DNA of 64,000 bases, from NCBI RefSeq assembly GCF_001039355.2, contig NW_019774514.1, forward strand, positions 448,722 to 512,721, read 5' to 3'. Under the pieces are notes generated by a model. That model saw nothing but the letters and a program-made list of their open reading frames with translations. It had not been told where the DNA came from and made no database searches. Positions 24,373 to 52,291 of the stretch are shown piece by piece. The position numbers and the translations under genes are program-made. Origin of the DNA: Lingula anatina. Lineage: Eukaryota; Brachiopoda; Lingulata; Lingulida; Lingulidae. How positions within the stretch are numbered: the stretch's first letter is position 1; each line of letters opens with the position of its first letter.

Positions 24373-27055
24373 TAGTCCGGTGGCTTAGGGAAAAAATCGT
24401 GACACGGCGGATAAAAGCACCAAATTTTGCATGTGGGTACCTTTTGACATTCTAAATCAAATTAGAGCCGTAGCCCACGGAAAAAAATTACCGTTTGGCC
24501 AAAAAATCCAAAATGGCCGCCAATTTATTGAATTCTTTAGAAATATGTTCATACCTATATTGATTTTTATCAAATAAATTATTTTCTCAGAGGTTTCCAC
24601 ACCCTTAGTACCCATTTTATTCATATATGTCAGATAGCAAACAAGTTCCCTTGGACCTTTTGAAAAAATCCAAGATGGCTGTCATTTGCCATAGAAACAG
24701 CCATAGGAATACTTGTGCACAACTATTACTAGCTAGAACGATACGTTGTCCACTATCAAATTAAGTCTGTTTCTCAGATCTTTGTTACCCACATAATATG
24801 TTTGTGGTGAGTAACTACGAAGTGTTCTTGGGCATTTTGGAAAATCAAAGATGGCTGCCATGTGCCACAGGAATTCTAGTATACGGGGGATTCAACTAAT
24901 GGCAACTGGAAAGATTATTTTTCACTATCAATTTAAGCTGGTTTCTGAGTGTTTTCCACATCCTTTCTTCCCACACAATATGTTTGTGGTGAGCAACTAA
25001 CAGTATTCTTGGGCATTGTGAGAAAATCCAAGATGGCCGTCATATGTAATAGGAATACTTCTAGTATTACAAAGGGTTAGAATAATGCCAGCTAATTCAC
25101 TATCAAATTCAGTTTATTTTTTTAGTGTTTTACACATTATTATTACACTGTGATACATATCTAGCAGGTAATAAATGTGCATATTTGATCATTTTGAGAA
25201 AACCCAAGATGGCCGTCACTGGCCATAGGAATACTACTGGAATTACAACTGCACACCCATAGCTTTTCATCTACTGCCAGGGTGAATTTGTGTTTGCTTA
25301 TAAAGTTTTGCCCATCCTTTTTAGTCCTATGATATATCTATCTGGTGGGTGAATAGTGTGCATCCTTGGATATTCTGAGAAAAAGATACCTACAATTTAA
25401 CATAGGAATACTAATGGGTGGGTTTCAATTGCTGCTAGAGGGGCATATGGTTCATTATACAATTACATTACCAAGGGTTTGTTTTAAAAATAATTTATGT
25501 TTTTCATTCCATTTATTATTACCCCTATGATGTATACCTGGTCTGTAGCATGTGTGTATCTTTGGGTATTCTGAAAAAATTCAAGATGTCTGCCTTTTGT
25601 CATTAGAATATTCGAACACATAATCAAATAATGCTAGAGATACAGTGAGTACGATTTAAATGTAGTTAACTTTGGGTCGTTTTTAAATGTTCTTCATATC
25701 CTATTTATCCTTATGAAAGACTCTGTGTGTTTTGAAAGTGTATGTATCCTTGAGTAATATTCGGAGAAAACCAAAGATAGCTGCCAGTTGTCATAGGAAT
25801 ATATCATTCAAATGCACATAGGTGTCAATTAATAGAACAGTTAAGACATTGATTCCAACATGAAATAAAGCCGTTTGATGTTTAAACATGTTGACATCCT
25901 TATTAACCTTACTCTTTATAAATCCGGTGTGTAGCAAGTGTGCATCTTGCGTATTTGAGAAAATTCAAGAATCATTGCTGCAATTCACAATAGGAATAGT
26001 AGAGTCAACTACTACCAGAGAGACATTGGGTTCAATATAAAATGAATTTTGTTTCTCGGTATTTCCCACATTCTTTTTGGACTTTTAGATATCTATCTGG
26101 TGGGTAACAAGTGCATACCCTTAAGTATTTTGAAAAAATATCATGATTACCCTCATTTGCCTTAGAAGTGCCTATAAAATCTAATACACCAGTTTTCCTA
26201 TGTGGAAAAGAAGGCCATTTTGGATTTCCCCAAAATGTTAAAATATGGACATTAAATACCTAACAGATATGTATCACGGGATAATAATACTAAAAAAAAA
26301 AACAGAATAACAACTGAATTCAGCTTATTTGTAAGCCTATCTATCGCAGGTATTAACTGAACCCCACCTTCTATGGCTAATGGCAGCCATTTTGTTTTGT
26401 TTTGTTTTCAAAAAGGATACACATAAAATTCTCATCACATATATATTATGTGAATTAAAAAGATGTGGAAAATACTCAGAAACAAATCTTATTTATCACT
26501 TAATATTATATCTCCATGGCAGAATAAGTCCTATGTGTATACTAATATTCCTTTGATATGGGGGCCATCTTGGATTTTTCTCGAATTGCCTGTGAATAAA
26601 AGTTAGTTACTCACCACAAATATATTATTTGTGTAATATGAAACAAAGTTAATTAGATAGTGGGCAATGCATCTTCCTAGTTGGCATTAGTTAGTTGAAA
26701 ACCCTTGTACATGTTCCAGTATTCCTATGCCATACGGCGGCCATCTTGGATTTTTCAATAAGTCCAAGGACACTAGTTTGTTATCTGACACATATGCATA
26801 ATATGGGTAATAAGGATGTGGAAAACATTGAGAAAATACTTAATTTGATAAAAATCAACATAGAAATGTATATATTTCTACAAAATTTCACAAATTGGCG
26901 GCCATTTTGGATTTTTTGGCCAAACGGTAATTTTTTTCCGTGGGCTACGGCTCTAATTTGATTTAGTATGTCAAAAGGTACCCACATGCAAAATTTGGTG
27001 CTTTTATCCGCTGTGTCACGATTTGGCCATTTTTTTACCCTAAGCAACCGGACTA
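24373..27055. mobile_element. Foldback element with satellite-like arms
   Basis: The ends are inverted copies: TAGTCCGGTGGCTTAGGG at the left and CCCTAAGCAACCGGACTA at the right. The terminal ~160 bp (left to about 24535, right from about 26893) are nearly identical apart from a roughly 11-bp indel near the tip. Inside each arm a monomer of about 160-195 bp repeats, anchored by variants of AAGATGGCNGYCAT followed by GCCATAGGAATAC. Anchors lie near 24511, 24669, 24845, 25029, 25205, 25579 and 25770, with decayed ones near 25383, 25965 and 26145. In the opposite orientation they lie near 26215, 26385, 26560, 26731 and 26895. The orientation switches near 26180. There is no transposase or other coding frame. 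A target duplication is unclear (perhaps ATT). The structure resembles foldback/Galileo-type elements, but the superfamily is not established. Confidence 0.8.
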
Positions 27056-28434
27056 ATTATTTTGTTGCTTTTAACTCATCAGTAATTCAAAGTTTTAACG
27101 TTAATAGATCCAATTTTTCAGTACGATAAATATAAGTAATAGTAATGATTTTGCTGTGAATCTTGGTGAAAGTGTAATCCATCAGGCAAACATGCACCAA
27201 ACTGGACAGCAAGTGAAAAATTGGTGTCACTTTGCCCAGAACCAAATTTGCTTTCAGAAAAAATATTGATGCTAACGTATGTACTGCATGTGACAAAAAG
27301 TTTGTAAAGGTGACACAGCATCTGTTAATATTAATGTGCATCTTAAATTAAATTGTTAAGTACTTGCCACTTAACCAGACCAAATACCACGAAATGGTTT
27401 CATATGGTACCTATATTTACCTATACTCGTTTGAATAATTATGCTTTGCACACACTATACATTACCACATCATTTGGGGATTTCTACATCCTGGAGGGAC
27501 AAATTTATGAAATATGAAGATGGAGCAGTTTTAGTTTTTTGCTCACCTCATGATTTATCTGCTCTATCCTCTGACGTGGACTGAGTCATATAAGGAACTG
27601 GTAGTAATGGTATAAATGTATTACAAGGCCCTCAATTCACATGCAACTTAAACATCATTAAACATTATTTGACTTCAATTGATGCCATAAAAAAGCAGAT
27701 TAGTGATATCTTTAATGATTGATTAATTTAAATTTCACAAAGCATAATCATACAATATATTCTTTGGGAGTATTTCTTTATTGAGGGGCATCATCTCAAC
27801 TGAGTAAAATTGGAAAATATCAAATGGGAAGTTTCTTTACTTTGACTTCCCTAATGCTAATATTATAAACTGATATAAAATTCTTAAACAAAATGTATAT
27901 AACTAAATTCTAAATCCTATACAGCTAAATGAACGCATATAAAATTAACTTATAATCACATACTAAAAACTATTTTTAATCCAATTTTACAAAGTGGTTA
28001 TGTGGAGATTCCACTGTGCAATCTTTTATAAAATGTAGAAATCAGACTGACTAGAGTCCATATTAAATCAGATTTTGGTATATGCTAATATGATATCATA
28101 CTTAATTTGAGAAGTGTTGTCATGGATTTAAAATATTGTCTACTAAGAAATGTTACATGATAGATTACATAGTACACTGTACTAATAATTAAACTTCACA
28201 ATCCTTTTAGAGCAAGTTCAGAGGCAGTGAAAGTATGACAAACATTCAATCCTAGTGGCAAAGTTTAAATTGACCATCCTGATTCCTAAATACAATGAGA
28301 TCTAGAGCATACAATGTCCTCTTTTTGTGGCATGAACCCACACTACATTTCTTCAAGTAATTCATGGATATTATTTCAAGGATCAGTAAGAAGGAACTGA
28401 CCACTCCACTTCGATGGACCATAACTGGTGTTGT
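27056..28434. other. Intergenic, probable 3' UTR of the small minus-strand gene
   Basis: I see no gene here. On the minus strand, AATAAA (complement of 27777-27782) could be the poly(A) signal of the gene ending at 28435. The stretch 27118-27321 has an open minus frame of 67 codons without recognisable similarity and is probably chance or repeat-derived. Confidence 0.4.
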
Positions 28435-30217
28435 TCAGCCAAGAACATGATTAATGTGACCCTGTAAAAGATAATAAATGCCCATTATTATTAAATAATA
28501 CTAACTGAAGCTGAATCAATCTTCTCTCAATTCACTATTTCACATTGTAAATTAATGAAAAAAAATTAAAAATTCTTAACTGCCATACACTTGATTAATT
28601 CTTAATTGCAGAGCAATTTATAATGGGTTTGGGGACTGAAAATTGTTATCCCAAGTTTCAAAACGGTGCAGGACCTGCAAATAATGTCATTGCCAAAGAC
28701 ATTTCAAATACAAGGGGCTGCTTTAACAAAATAACTCTTGACCAAAAGTTGGTCATACCATAATTTTGAGTCTATTTCAGTTCAAGGTAATTCCACAGTA
28801 GTCCACTAACAAAATAAAATATTAACTAACACTAGCCAATTCTTTCATGTTAAAAAAAACCCCTTGCATTGTAATGCCATTGATTTAGCTTGGGACAGAG
28901 TTTAAACTAAAATATTGATCTTCAAGTTGAGATCTAATTTTCGGTCAGAATGATAATGGAAAGAAACACTTACAGATTCTCCTGCCAGACAGCGCACACA
29001 CCTCCTCCTCACTACTGGGTACAGGTGTAAACCCTGTATAGAGCAGTTTATGTCAGAGTAATACACTGGTGGTGCAGTGCTCACCTGAAACATAAGTGTT
29101 TGAAATTCAAATACCTGCTGTAATTATACTGGCTTTTTAAACTATAAATTACTAATAATCAATATCAACTGCTATATACCTATCCATCCAATAATTCAGA
29201 TGTACTGCCATCAAAGGATAGTTTCACTATTTATTTCATACATTTTTCTGTTTTAAAAATTTAGTTCAGTATGGTTAAAATGTGGTGAATTGATTTTTTT
29301 TCTTCTCTGAGGTTATATAAGGTGAAAATAATATGGAACAGTTTATTTCTGACTTTAAATATATTATTATTCCTGACCATTGTCAAAACTTACCTCCATG
29401 GATTCAGCTGTGACAGTTTGGTTTTGAGAGAAGACACGGTTGTTGATATTCATGTTAAATGTGGATTCATTATTTCCTGAAAAAAATACTCAGTAATGGC
29501 CACATTATTGTCATCAATTGAAATATATGCAATTTCTAAATCCTGCCTTCCACAAAATTGCACACCACTGCTGCATAGTAAAACTTTCACTTAAACAAAT
29601 CTTAAAGTGATAAGTGAATAAAACATTTTGTGACATACTGTGTCACTTGATACTTCTAAAGGCTGACATTCAAGTTTATATAGATCTATACAATTCAGAG
29701 AGGGTTACAAGAAATGTATTTTAAGTAAAGAAATGGAGTTATGAGCATTAGTCTTTAAGTTTAAATCAGCTTAATTGGTTAATTAAGAGAAATTAAAATT
29801 GGATTATTTTATAAATCAATTACCTGATAAATGGGTAATGTGAGCAGATACCCTGAGATCATAACAAGGTCTTTTCTGAAATTATTGGTGTTTATCAATA
29901 ATGTGATAAATCAGAAAAGCTAGTCCTATGTTTTTCTCTAGTTCTATCAAAAACAGCATTTTTGGAAAAACAAATATGCAGTTTGGAATGTTCAACAGTA
30001 ATACAAACAGCATTAAAATTCAACTGACTTAATGTCTTACTATATTCATGTAAACAAAACTAAAGAAATATCAAACTTTAATTTAAGAGCCCTTATACAT
30101 TATTTTGACATTACAATATACCTGTAATAAATGTGTACTGTCCTTGTGGTTTGTATTGCTGTTTTCTACATCTGTCTGATTTAAAAAACTACTTCCTCGC
30201 TTTCTATTCAAAGCCAT
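28435..30217 (-). CDS. Unrecognised 122-residue protein with Cys/His-rich tail
   Basis: I do not recognise this protein. Five coding exons in minus order, 30217-30122, 29875-29824, 29476-29394, 29084-28974 and 28461-28435, have canonical GT-AG borders and matching phases (0, 1, 0, 0). They give one frame of 122 residues ending in TGA. The start is the ATG in GAAGAAATGG (a good Kozak context), just after an acceptor. Upstream, a donor near 30673 suggests a non-coding first exon. Residues 1-32 are polar and likely disordered. The middle has KRPCYDLRVSAHITHLS. The C-terminal third has PPVYYSDINCSIQGLHLYP followed by VVRRRCVRCLAGESGHINH. This tail spells C-x2-C-x6-H-x2-H, a spacing that could bind zinc. 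No signal peptide or membrane segment is visible. The clean multi-exon frame argues for a real gene. Function is unknown. Confidence 0.7.
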
Positions 30218-30672
30218 TTCTTCTTCTTCCTGTAATAGTATCAAAGAAAGTCATTCTATTGTTTTTTTAGTCTTTAAACTTGTTCTATCTTGTAAATCAC
30301 AGTTAATGTAATAATGCTTAGAACTTTCTTTTGTTTATTCATATTATTTATTTTATAACATGTGGGCACTTAGCCTTAGGTAGACCACTAGCTGGTACTA
30401 TTTATCTCTCTTTCCCTAGATGTTAAATGTTACATTCACTGTGCTGGAGAATCTACAAGTGCATGCCAGTATATATTACTTCAGTTAAGAAAGACTTGCG
30501 GGCCCGCCGGTACGATAACCATGCACTGGTAAATGCAGTTCGAGTGTATTACTATAAAGTATTAGCTACAAATACTAGTAGGTCAGTGTAAAGTGTGAAA
30601 AATAATGCGAGGGTGTTTTGAACGATATGTCTTCACTTATTCATTCTCATGGTGTCCCACGAGGCTTACCTC

Positions 30673-31101
30673 CTTATTTCAACAATTCCCCTTATTCTTC
30701 ACATATTAATTAAACCATTAAAGTAAAGTAGTATCAAAAAAGCGTCTTCACAAGGACTGACACTACGATGTCACTCGCGGCGTGCATTCGGATTTTAAAA
30801 TGGTGTTTACATAGGATATGCGCAGACTTGAATTGCGCAGATGCGTTCGAAAGGGAATTGGGAATTTACTATTAATATTTAATCTAAAATAAAATCGCTT
30901 GAATTGTAAAAACTATTCTCTAATATATATTTAGAATGAAATTATTTGGAATTTGAACCCATATGAATTGTTCAAAACTTTATTTGTGATAACCAGAGTT
31001 ACTCTAATTTCCTTTCGGCGCACATAACACACATTACACCGGATAAGCTTACAGATGCTCCACTAGACATTTGTTTGCATGGAAACGGCGGAAAATGATC
31101 G
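30673..31101. promoter_or_regulatory. Divergent promoter of the small gene (-) and TRPM (+)
   Basis: A minus-strand donor (complement of the bases just below 30673) and a plus-strand donor at 31116 (AAG|GTGAGT) face apart, marking non-coding first exons on both sides. The space between contains two NRF1-like TGCGCA half sites (about 30818-30824 and 30834-30845) and more CpG than the neighbouring introns. The exact transcription starts cannot be seen. Confidence 0.45.
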
Positions 31102-31253
31102 AATATCCTGTTAAGGTGAGTAATATTTTAGTACCAGCGGTGTTTAATGGAAGTCATTTCGAATGCGATATTGTAAAACTTAAATTGTTAACTTAGTGCT
31201 TAGTTAGATTTGAAAATATAGGGGCCACATACATAACATGTACATTTGGTAAA

Positions 31254-31298
31254 ACCAAGGAGTTATAACAGAAGGACCTTCTGTTATAACTCCTTGGT
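31254..31298. repeat. Perfect palindrome, 22-bp arms and 1-nt centre
   Basis: The arm at 31254-31275 (starting ACCAAGGAGTTATAAC) is repeated exactly in reverse complement at 31277-31298, with a single A between. A C-run of about 20 bases follows at 31304-31325. It lies in the first intron of the TRPM gene. Confidence 0.95.
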
Positions 31299-31775
31299 AA
31301 AACTCTCCCCCCCCCCCCTCCCCCCACACAGTGATACAGTTTCTAGGCTAGAAAACATGGGCTTCAGAATGTGTTATCTATCTATCTATCTATCTATTAT
31401 AAAAATGTTTAGTGATCATGCAAGAGTCAGAGCAAAAACCATTAAGACGAAAACTACCCATGCTTGAAACAGATATATAGTACAGAAGTACCATAAATAT
31501 GCAAGGCAGTTGAAATGTGTGTACTAGTAACTGCATGTAGGATGGGACAGATATTTTTCACAATTTAGACAATGCACTCTTTACATTTTTAACAGTGTCA
31601 CATGTATAGTTGAAAAGTAAAGGGATTTAGAGTCTTAGTTTTCACACCTAATATGCAGGTTGGGTTGTTCATTTTCATATTTCCATATTTGCCTTATTTT
31701 TTACCTTCATAGTGAAACCCGTAAATACATGTATATTAGTTTATTTTTAATTTCATGTATGTTTTATTTTTCAGG

Positions 31776-48061
<16,286 letters not shown>

Positions 48062-48636
48062 AACCTTTCAGAGAACTGTGATATTTGGTTGTGGAAATAT
48101 TACAGCCTACTTTTGTATTAAACTGTGTTTGTGTTCCTGTAAGTCACCCTGAGCTTCAGAGTGCTGTAAGTTGTCAGGTTAGTACAACTGTTTGATTATC
48201 AGTGTGTAATATATAAATAATACAGTTGTATTGTTATACAATTTGACAAAAGAAAGCTTACGCCTTTTACTCTAAGCAGCTTATGTAAAGATATCAAAGG
48301 CACAAAATTTAACAAAGTGCCAATGTGCCAGATTTTTCTTATAAGCAGACAATCAAATATTAGATATACTTTATTTTTACTTTTTTAAACTTAGTTCAAA
48401 TGTGATACATTTTCTGATAGTAATAACGTGTTTTAACTATCACAGAATTACATTTTAAATTATTTCATGACTATGTTTTAAGTAAGCGCATAATTATGAA
48501 GGGGTTAACATAGCAGTTTTCTCTGTACTCACTAGATGTTACCCATGTTAACCTTGAAAGGGTATTACAATTATTATTATGTGACATTTTACTGTTTCAT
48601 AGCCATTTTCTTCATTAGTAGTATTTATGAATTTTG

Positions 48637-48675
<39 letters not shown>

Positions 48676-49464
48676 CAGTATTGAGAGCAATGATTTTTTA
48701 GACTGTGATACAGACATTGAAAAAAAAAGACATTCCATCTTTTTTATTTACAGTAATTAAATTTCTTTAAAATGTTAATTTGCTGGTTTGTTATTGCTTG
48801 TTATACAAGCAACTGATGGATTTTTTAAAAATAATTAAAAAAGCTCCTTTTGTCTGCCACATAAAGTCTGCAGGGAACAAGAGGTCCACATGCAGCCCCT
48901 CAGTGTTTGACTTCTAGGTGTCCCCAGTGACAATGAGGATTTCTTTTAATGTTGTGTAACTCCCTGTAGCTTAAATGGGTGCATTTTAAAGAATGGGGTT
49001 AGAGGAAGGGAATTGTTTGTAATTCATGGTTACAAATTAACAATGATGTACCGGTATAACCATTGTGAAGCTGAAGGGTAAGTCTACATAAATAAGTAAT
49101 GAAAGTTACATAACAATTTTAAAAATCATGTTTTAGTAAAATTGGGGTCAAAGGTCAAATTTGAGGCAAATTCATGACGATTAAACCAAATAAGTTTATC
49201 TATTTAGATTATTTGAGCTTAGAATATCTTTCTTTAGGGTATGTTTGGTCTATCTATATTACAAAGATTTAATGGGGTATTGTGGGATTTATTTTACAGT
49301 AAGTGAGATTTATAATTGATAATAATACTGCAGTTGCTCAGTTCAATTGCAGAAAAAATAGGGGCTAGGGAAAGAACATCATTTTCATTAAACAAACCTA
49401 TAAATTTTTCTTTATTTAGAGAATTTGAATAAAAAAGTATGAATTAAGGCGACACCTTGAGGAG

Positions 49465-49644
49465 CCAGCTGTAGAACAGGAATGGCAGTCCTAGGAATGG
49501 AAATATGGGTTCTATATGTTGGTTAGGTTGAGGTTAGTTGGGGTATTGGGATTAGTAAATGGGATGCATGTCACCTGTATAAAGTAATGGCAAGCAACCA
49601 TGGTTCCTAGAAGACTATAGCTACCATTCCTGTCATACCAGCAG
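49465..49644. repeat. MITE-like element with diverged ~35-bp inverted ends
   Basis: The left end (CCAGCTGTAGAACAGGAATGG, then CTAGGAATGG) is matched in reverse complement by the right end (CCATGGTTCCTAG ... CCATTCCTGTCATACCAGC). There is no coding frame. The termini are imperfect, and I could not identify a target duplication. Confidence 0.5.
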
Positions 49645-49667
49645 GGGGTGTGTAAGCAGGGGTGTTA

Positions 49668-50012
49668 TTTAAAGGGATAACAACTCTTTGTATGAGATCT
49701 ATATTTCAAAATAAATACATTGTAAACAACTCATAAATATCATATATCTTATTTTACTACCAAAACGACAGTTATAGCAATAAATCTGAAATATATGCTT
49801 GCCATCCAACCACATGATCTCCATAGATAGGTATACTTTGTAATAATCTCTTGAGAGATTATTACCAAAAAAAAAACTTTTTAGAAAAAACCAGGCCCTA
49901 ACTTTGAATGTCGGAATGGATTCAATAACCATTTTTAAGTATGGGAAAATTGCTGTTTACCCAAGGAAAATTCCTTTTTTTTACCAAAATGAACAGTTGT
50001 TATCCCTTTAAA
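49668..50012. mobile_element. 345-bp MITE with perfect 18-bp inverted termini
   Basis: TTTAAAGGGATAACAACT at 49668-49685 is exactly the reverse complement of 49995-50012. The interior is AT-rich and non-coding. It holds a second palindrome with arms TAATAATCTCT at 49841-49851 and AGAGATTATTA at 49854-49864. The family is not recognised. Confidence 0.65.
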
Positions 50013-50750
50013 ATAATCTTGTTGCTGCTCTAAATTAAGCAGGGTGCATTTAGATACCATATCCAAGTGAAATGAATGAAACTATAATTTTTGATTAACC
50101 AGTACAGCTATGTATAAGGTGACTATTCAAAAGAAAGATTTAAGGCAAAGAGGGACATCAATGTTATAAGACAACACAAGTCTCACAAATCAAAAATTCT
50201 GAGACAAGTTTATTAAAAACTGGATGCAACCTGCTGATGCACATTTCCAAAGACTTAATGGAAAGATATTCACCATGTCCACTTATAAAGCTTATAGTTT
50301 TTTTTCTAATATCAATACCAAGTTTTTGCGACTTCCTATATCTTAGAAATCAAAATAAGCTTCACTTTACATATACTGAATTTTCACTCAGTTGTTTACT
50401 TGTTATGTAAGAGAGGCTACAGTTTTACTGACTACTTGAAGCTGCAACATCATGAATATGTTGAAGTCTGTGTCCCACCTCAGCATTGCAAAATCCTCTG
50501 CCCCAGCCTAGACTGCAAAACTGGTACCATGTTACTAAGTACTAAGTACCACTTCTGTCACATTTTTGATTACATGAAATGGAATACTCTCACAACACAA
50601 GACAATACAAAAAGTTGAAATGTTTCTTTACAACATGTATCCAGTCAGATCTTTAGTCAACTTATCTTAATGAATTACAAAACAAAACAGAAAATTCTAC
50701 TTTTTCACTGTCTTCTTTTTCACTTTTGAAGTGAAAACTCCATTTCACCA

Positions 50751-52252
50751 TCATGTCTTTAGCGCCGAATCTGTAGGTTGCATATCTCTGTATTTTTTCA
50801 CCCTTTTCCATTCCCCACTGGCATAATTCATAACAAAGTAAGTATCTGCAATCATTTGTTTGGTAATACCAGTCTGTTGCACATTTTCTATAGCTTCACT
50901 TAAATGAATGTTAACTATATCTCCTTGCTGAGGACAAGGGTTCTCTGAAAAACACAAAGTAGGTGCTATAAAACTGCAAACCTGACAGAATGTTTTATCT
51001 TCTTATTTTATTGTGGTTTGTTGTTTGCATTGTTCATTGCAGTGAATGAACAAAACAAAAATATACTACCTGCTAGATTTGATATAAGGATATCTATTTA
51101 TTACCAACAAAATGTTAATTTCCTGTCCCTTGCATGGAACTGTATTTGAAGAAAAAAAAGGGTTACATTTTTGAGAACAGAGCATGAACATTTTTGAGTG
51201 ATAGAAGTATGCAGTATTATTTTGTCTATAGTATCTTGTTGCTGACATTCAGTGATACTGACTAAAACAAAATGAATATCTACAGGCACACATATCTTAC
51301 CCCTAGCACCTGCCATAAAACCAAGAATGAGCGCTTTTTCTGGACGTGTAACTTTGTTGGATGTACGGAACATTTCTTGAGCCTCCATCATTTGTTCTCT
51401 CTGTAATTTGCCAAACAAATTTCTTTGATAGTTAGAAGTTAAATGTATGATGTCTGGTTGCTATTTTGGTCATAAATTAATTTCAACATGATCTTAATAC
51501 ATCATCATCATAATAATAACAGCTATCATACTGAGCACACTAACTTGGCACCCTTCACAAAAGACATCATCTTAACACAAACAAAGCAAAAAAAAAATCT
51601 ACACAAAAGATAACAGTTATTTACTACAATAAACATAAAACAATTTCTGTGTACTGTTCTATTGTTTACAATTATTAAGAAAATATCCTTATTTTGACTG
51701 ACTTTATCAAATGTACAGTATCAGTTTCTATAATCATTTGTCTGGTATCCGTCCCCTAATGCAACCTTGTAGATTAGTGTGCACTTACTGTTAAGGATAA
51801 CCCCTTCTTTTGTTGATTTTGATTAGACTGCTGCTGTTGCTGCTGCTGCTGTTGCAACTGCTGTTGCACATTGCTGACACTCTGTGTCTGTCCCTGTGTT
51901 CTAATTTGTGAGTTATTCAACTGTTGCTGCAGCTGCTGCTGTAGATTCTCCCGTGCAGCCTGGGTGGCAGCTGACACACTGGAGGCTGGAGAGCAAGCGA
52001 AAGCAATTTATTGTTGTGAGATGATGACACAAATCCCTTATAGTTATATATCATTTGACATTATAAGTCAATGTTACAACCTATTTATACATACAAACCA
52101 TTTAAGTTTACAAACACAGTTAATAATGAAAGAAATCTAACAATTCAGTTTAGGATAATAAATTTTAACATATTTATTGAACAAAATGCCACCAGCATAA
52201 GCTAAAAATTCTACTTAAATCAGCCTTCGCGCAGGCACATGCTAATGCACCT

Positions 52253-52291
<39 letters not shown>

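Larger units (their letters stand above)
48062..50750. other. Convergent 3' region of TRPM (+) and NELFA (-)
   Basis: I found no gene here. The stretch holds an (AT)n run at about 48639-48674 and two MITE-like elements (49465-49644 and 49668-50012). Candidate poly(A) signals are AATAAA at 49427 (plus strand) and the complement of 50209-50214 (minus strand, NELFA). A donor-like GTAAGC lies inside the last TRPM codons (about 48040), so a spliced alternative end is possible. Confidence 0.4.

Noticed and set aside
26695-27047. Opposed frames of 88 codons at the right end of the foldback element
   Set aside because: Both arise from the inverted repeat sequence. No transposase motif is present and no equivalent intact frame exists in the left arm.
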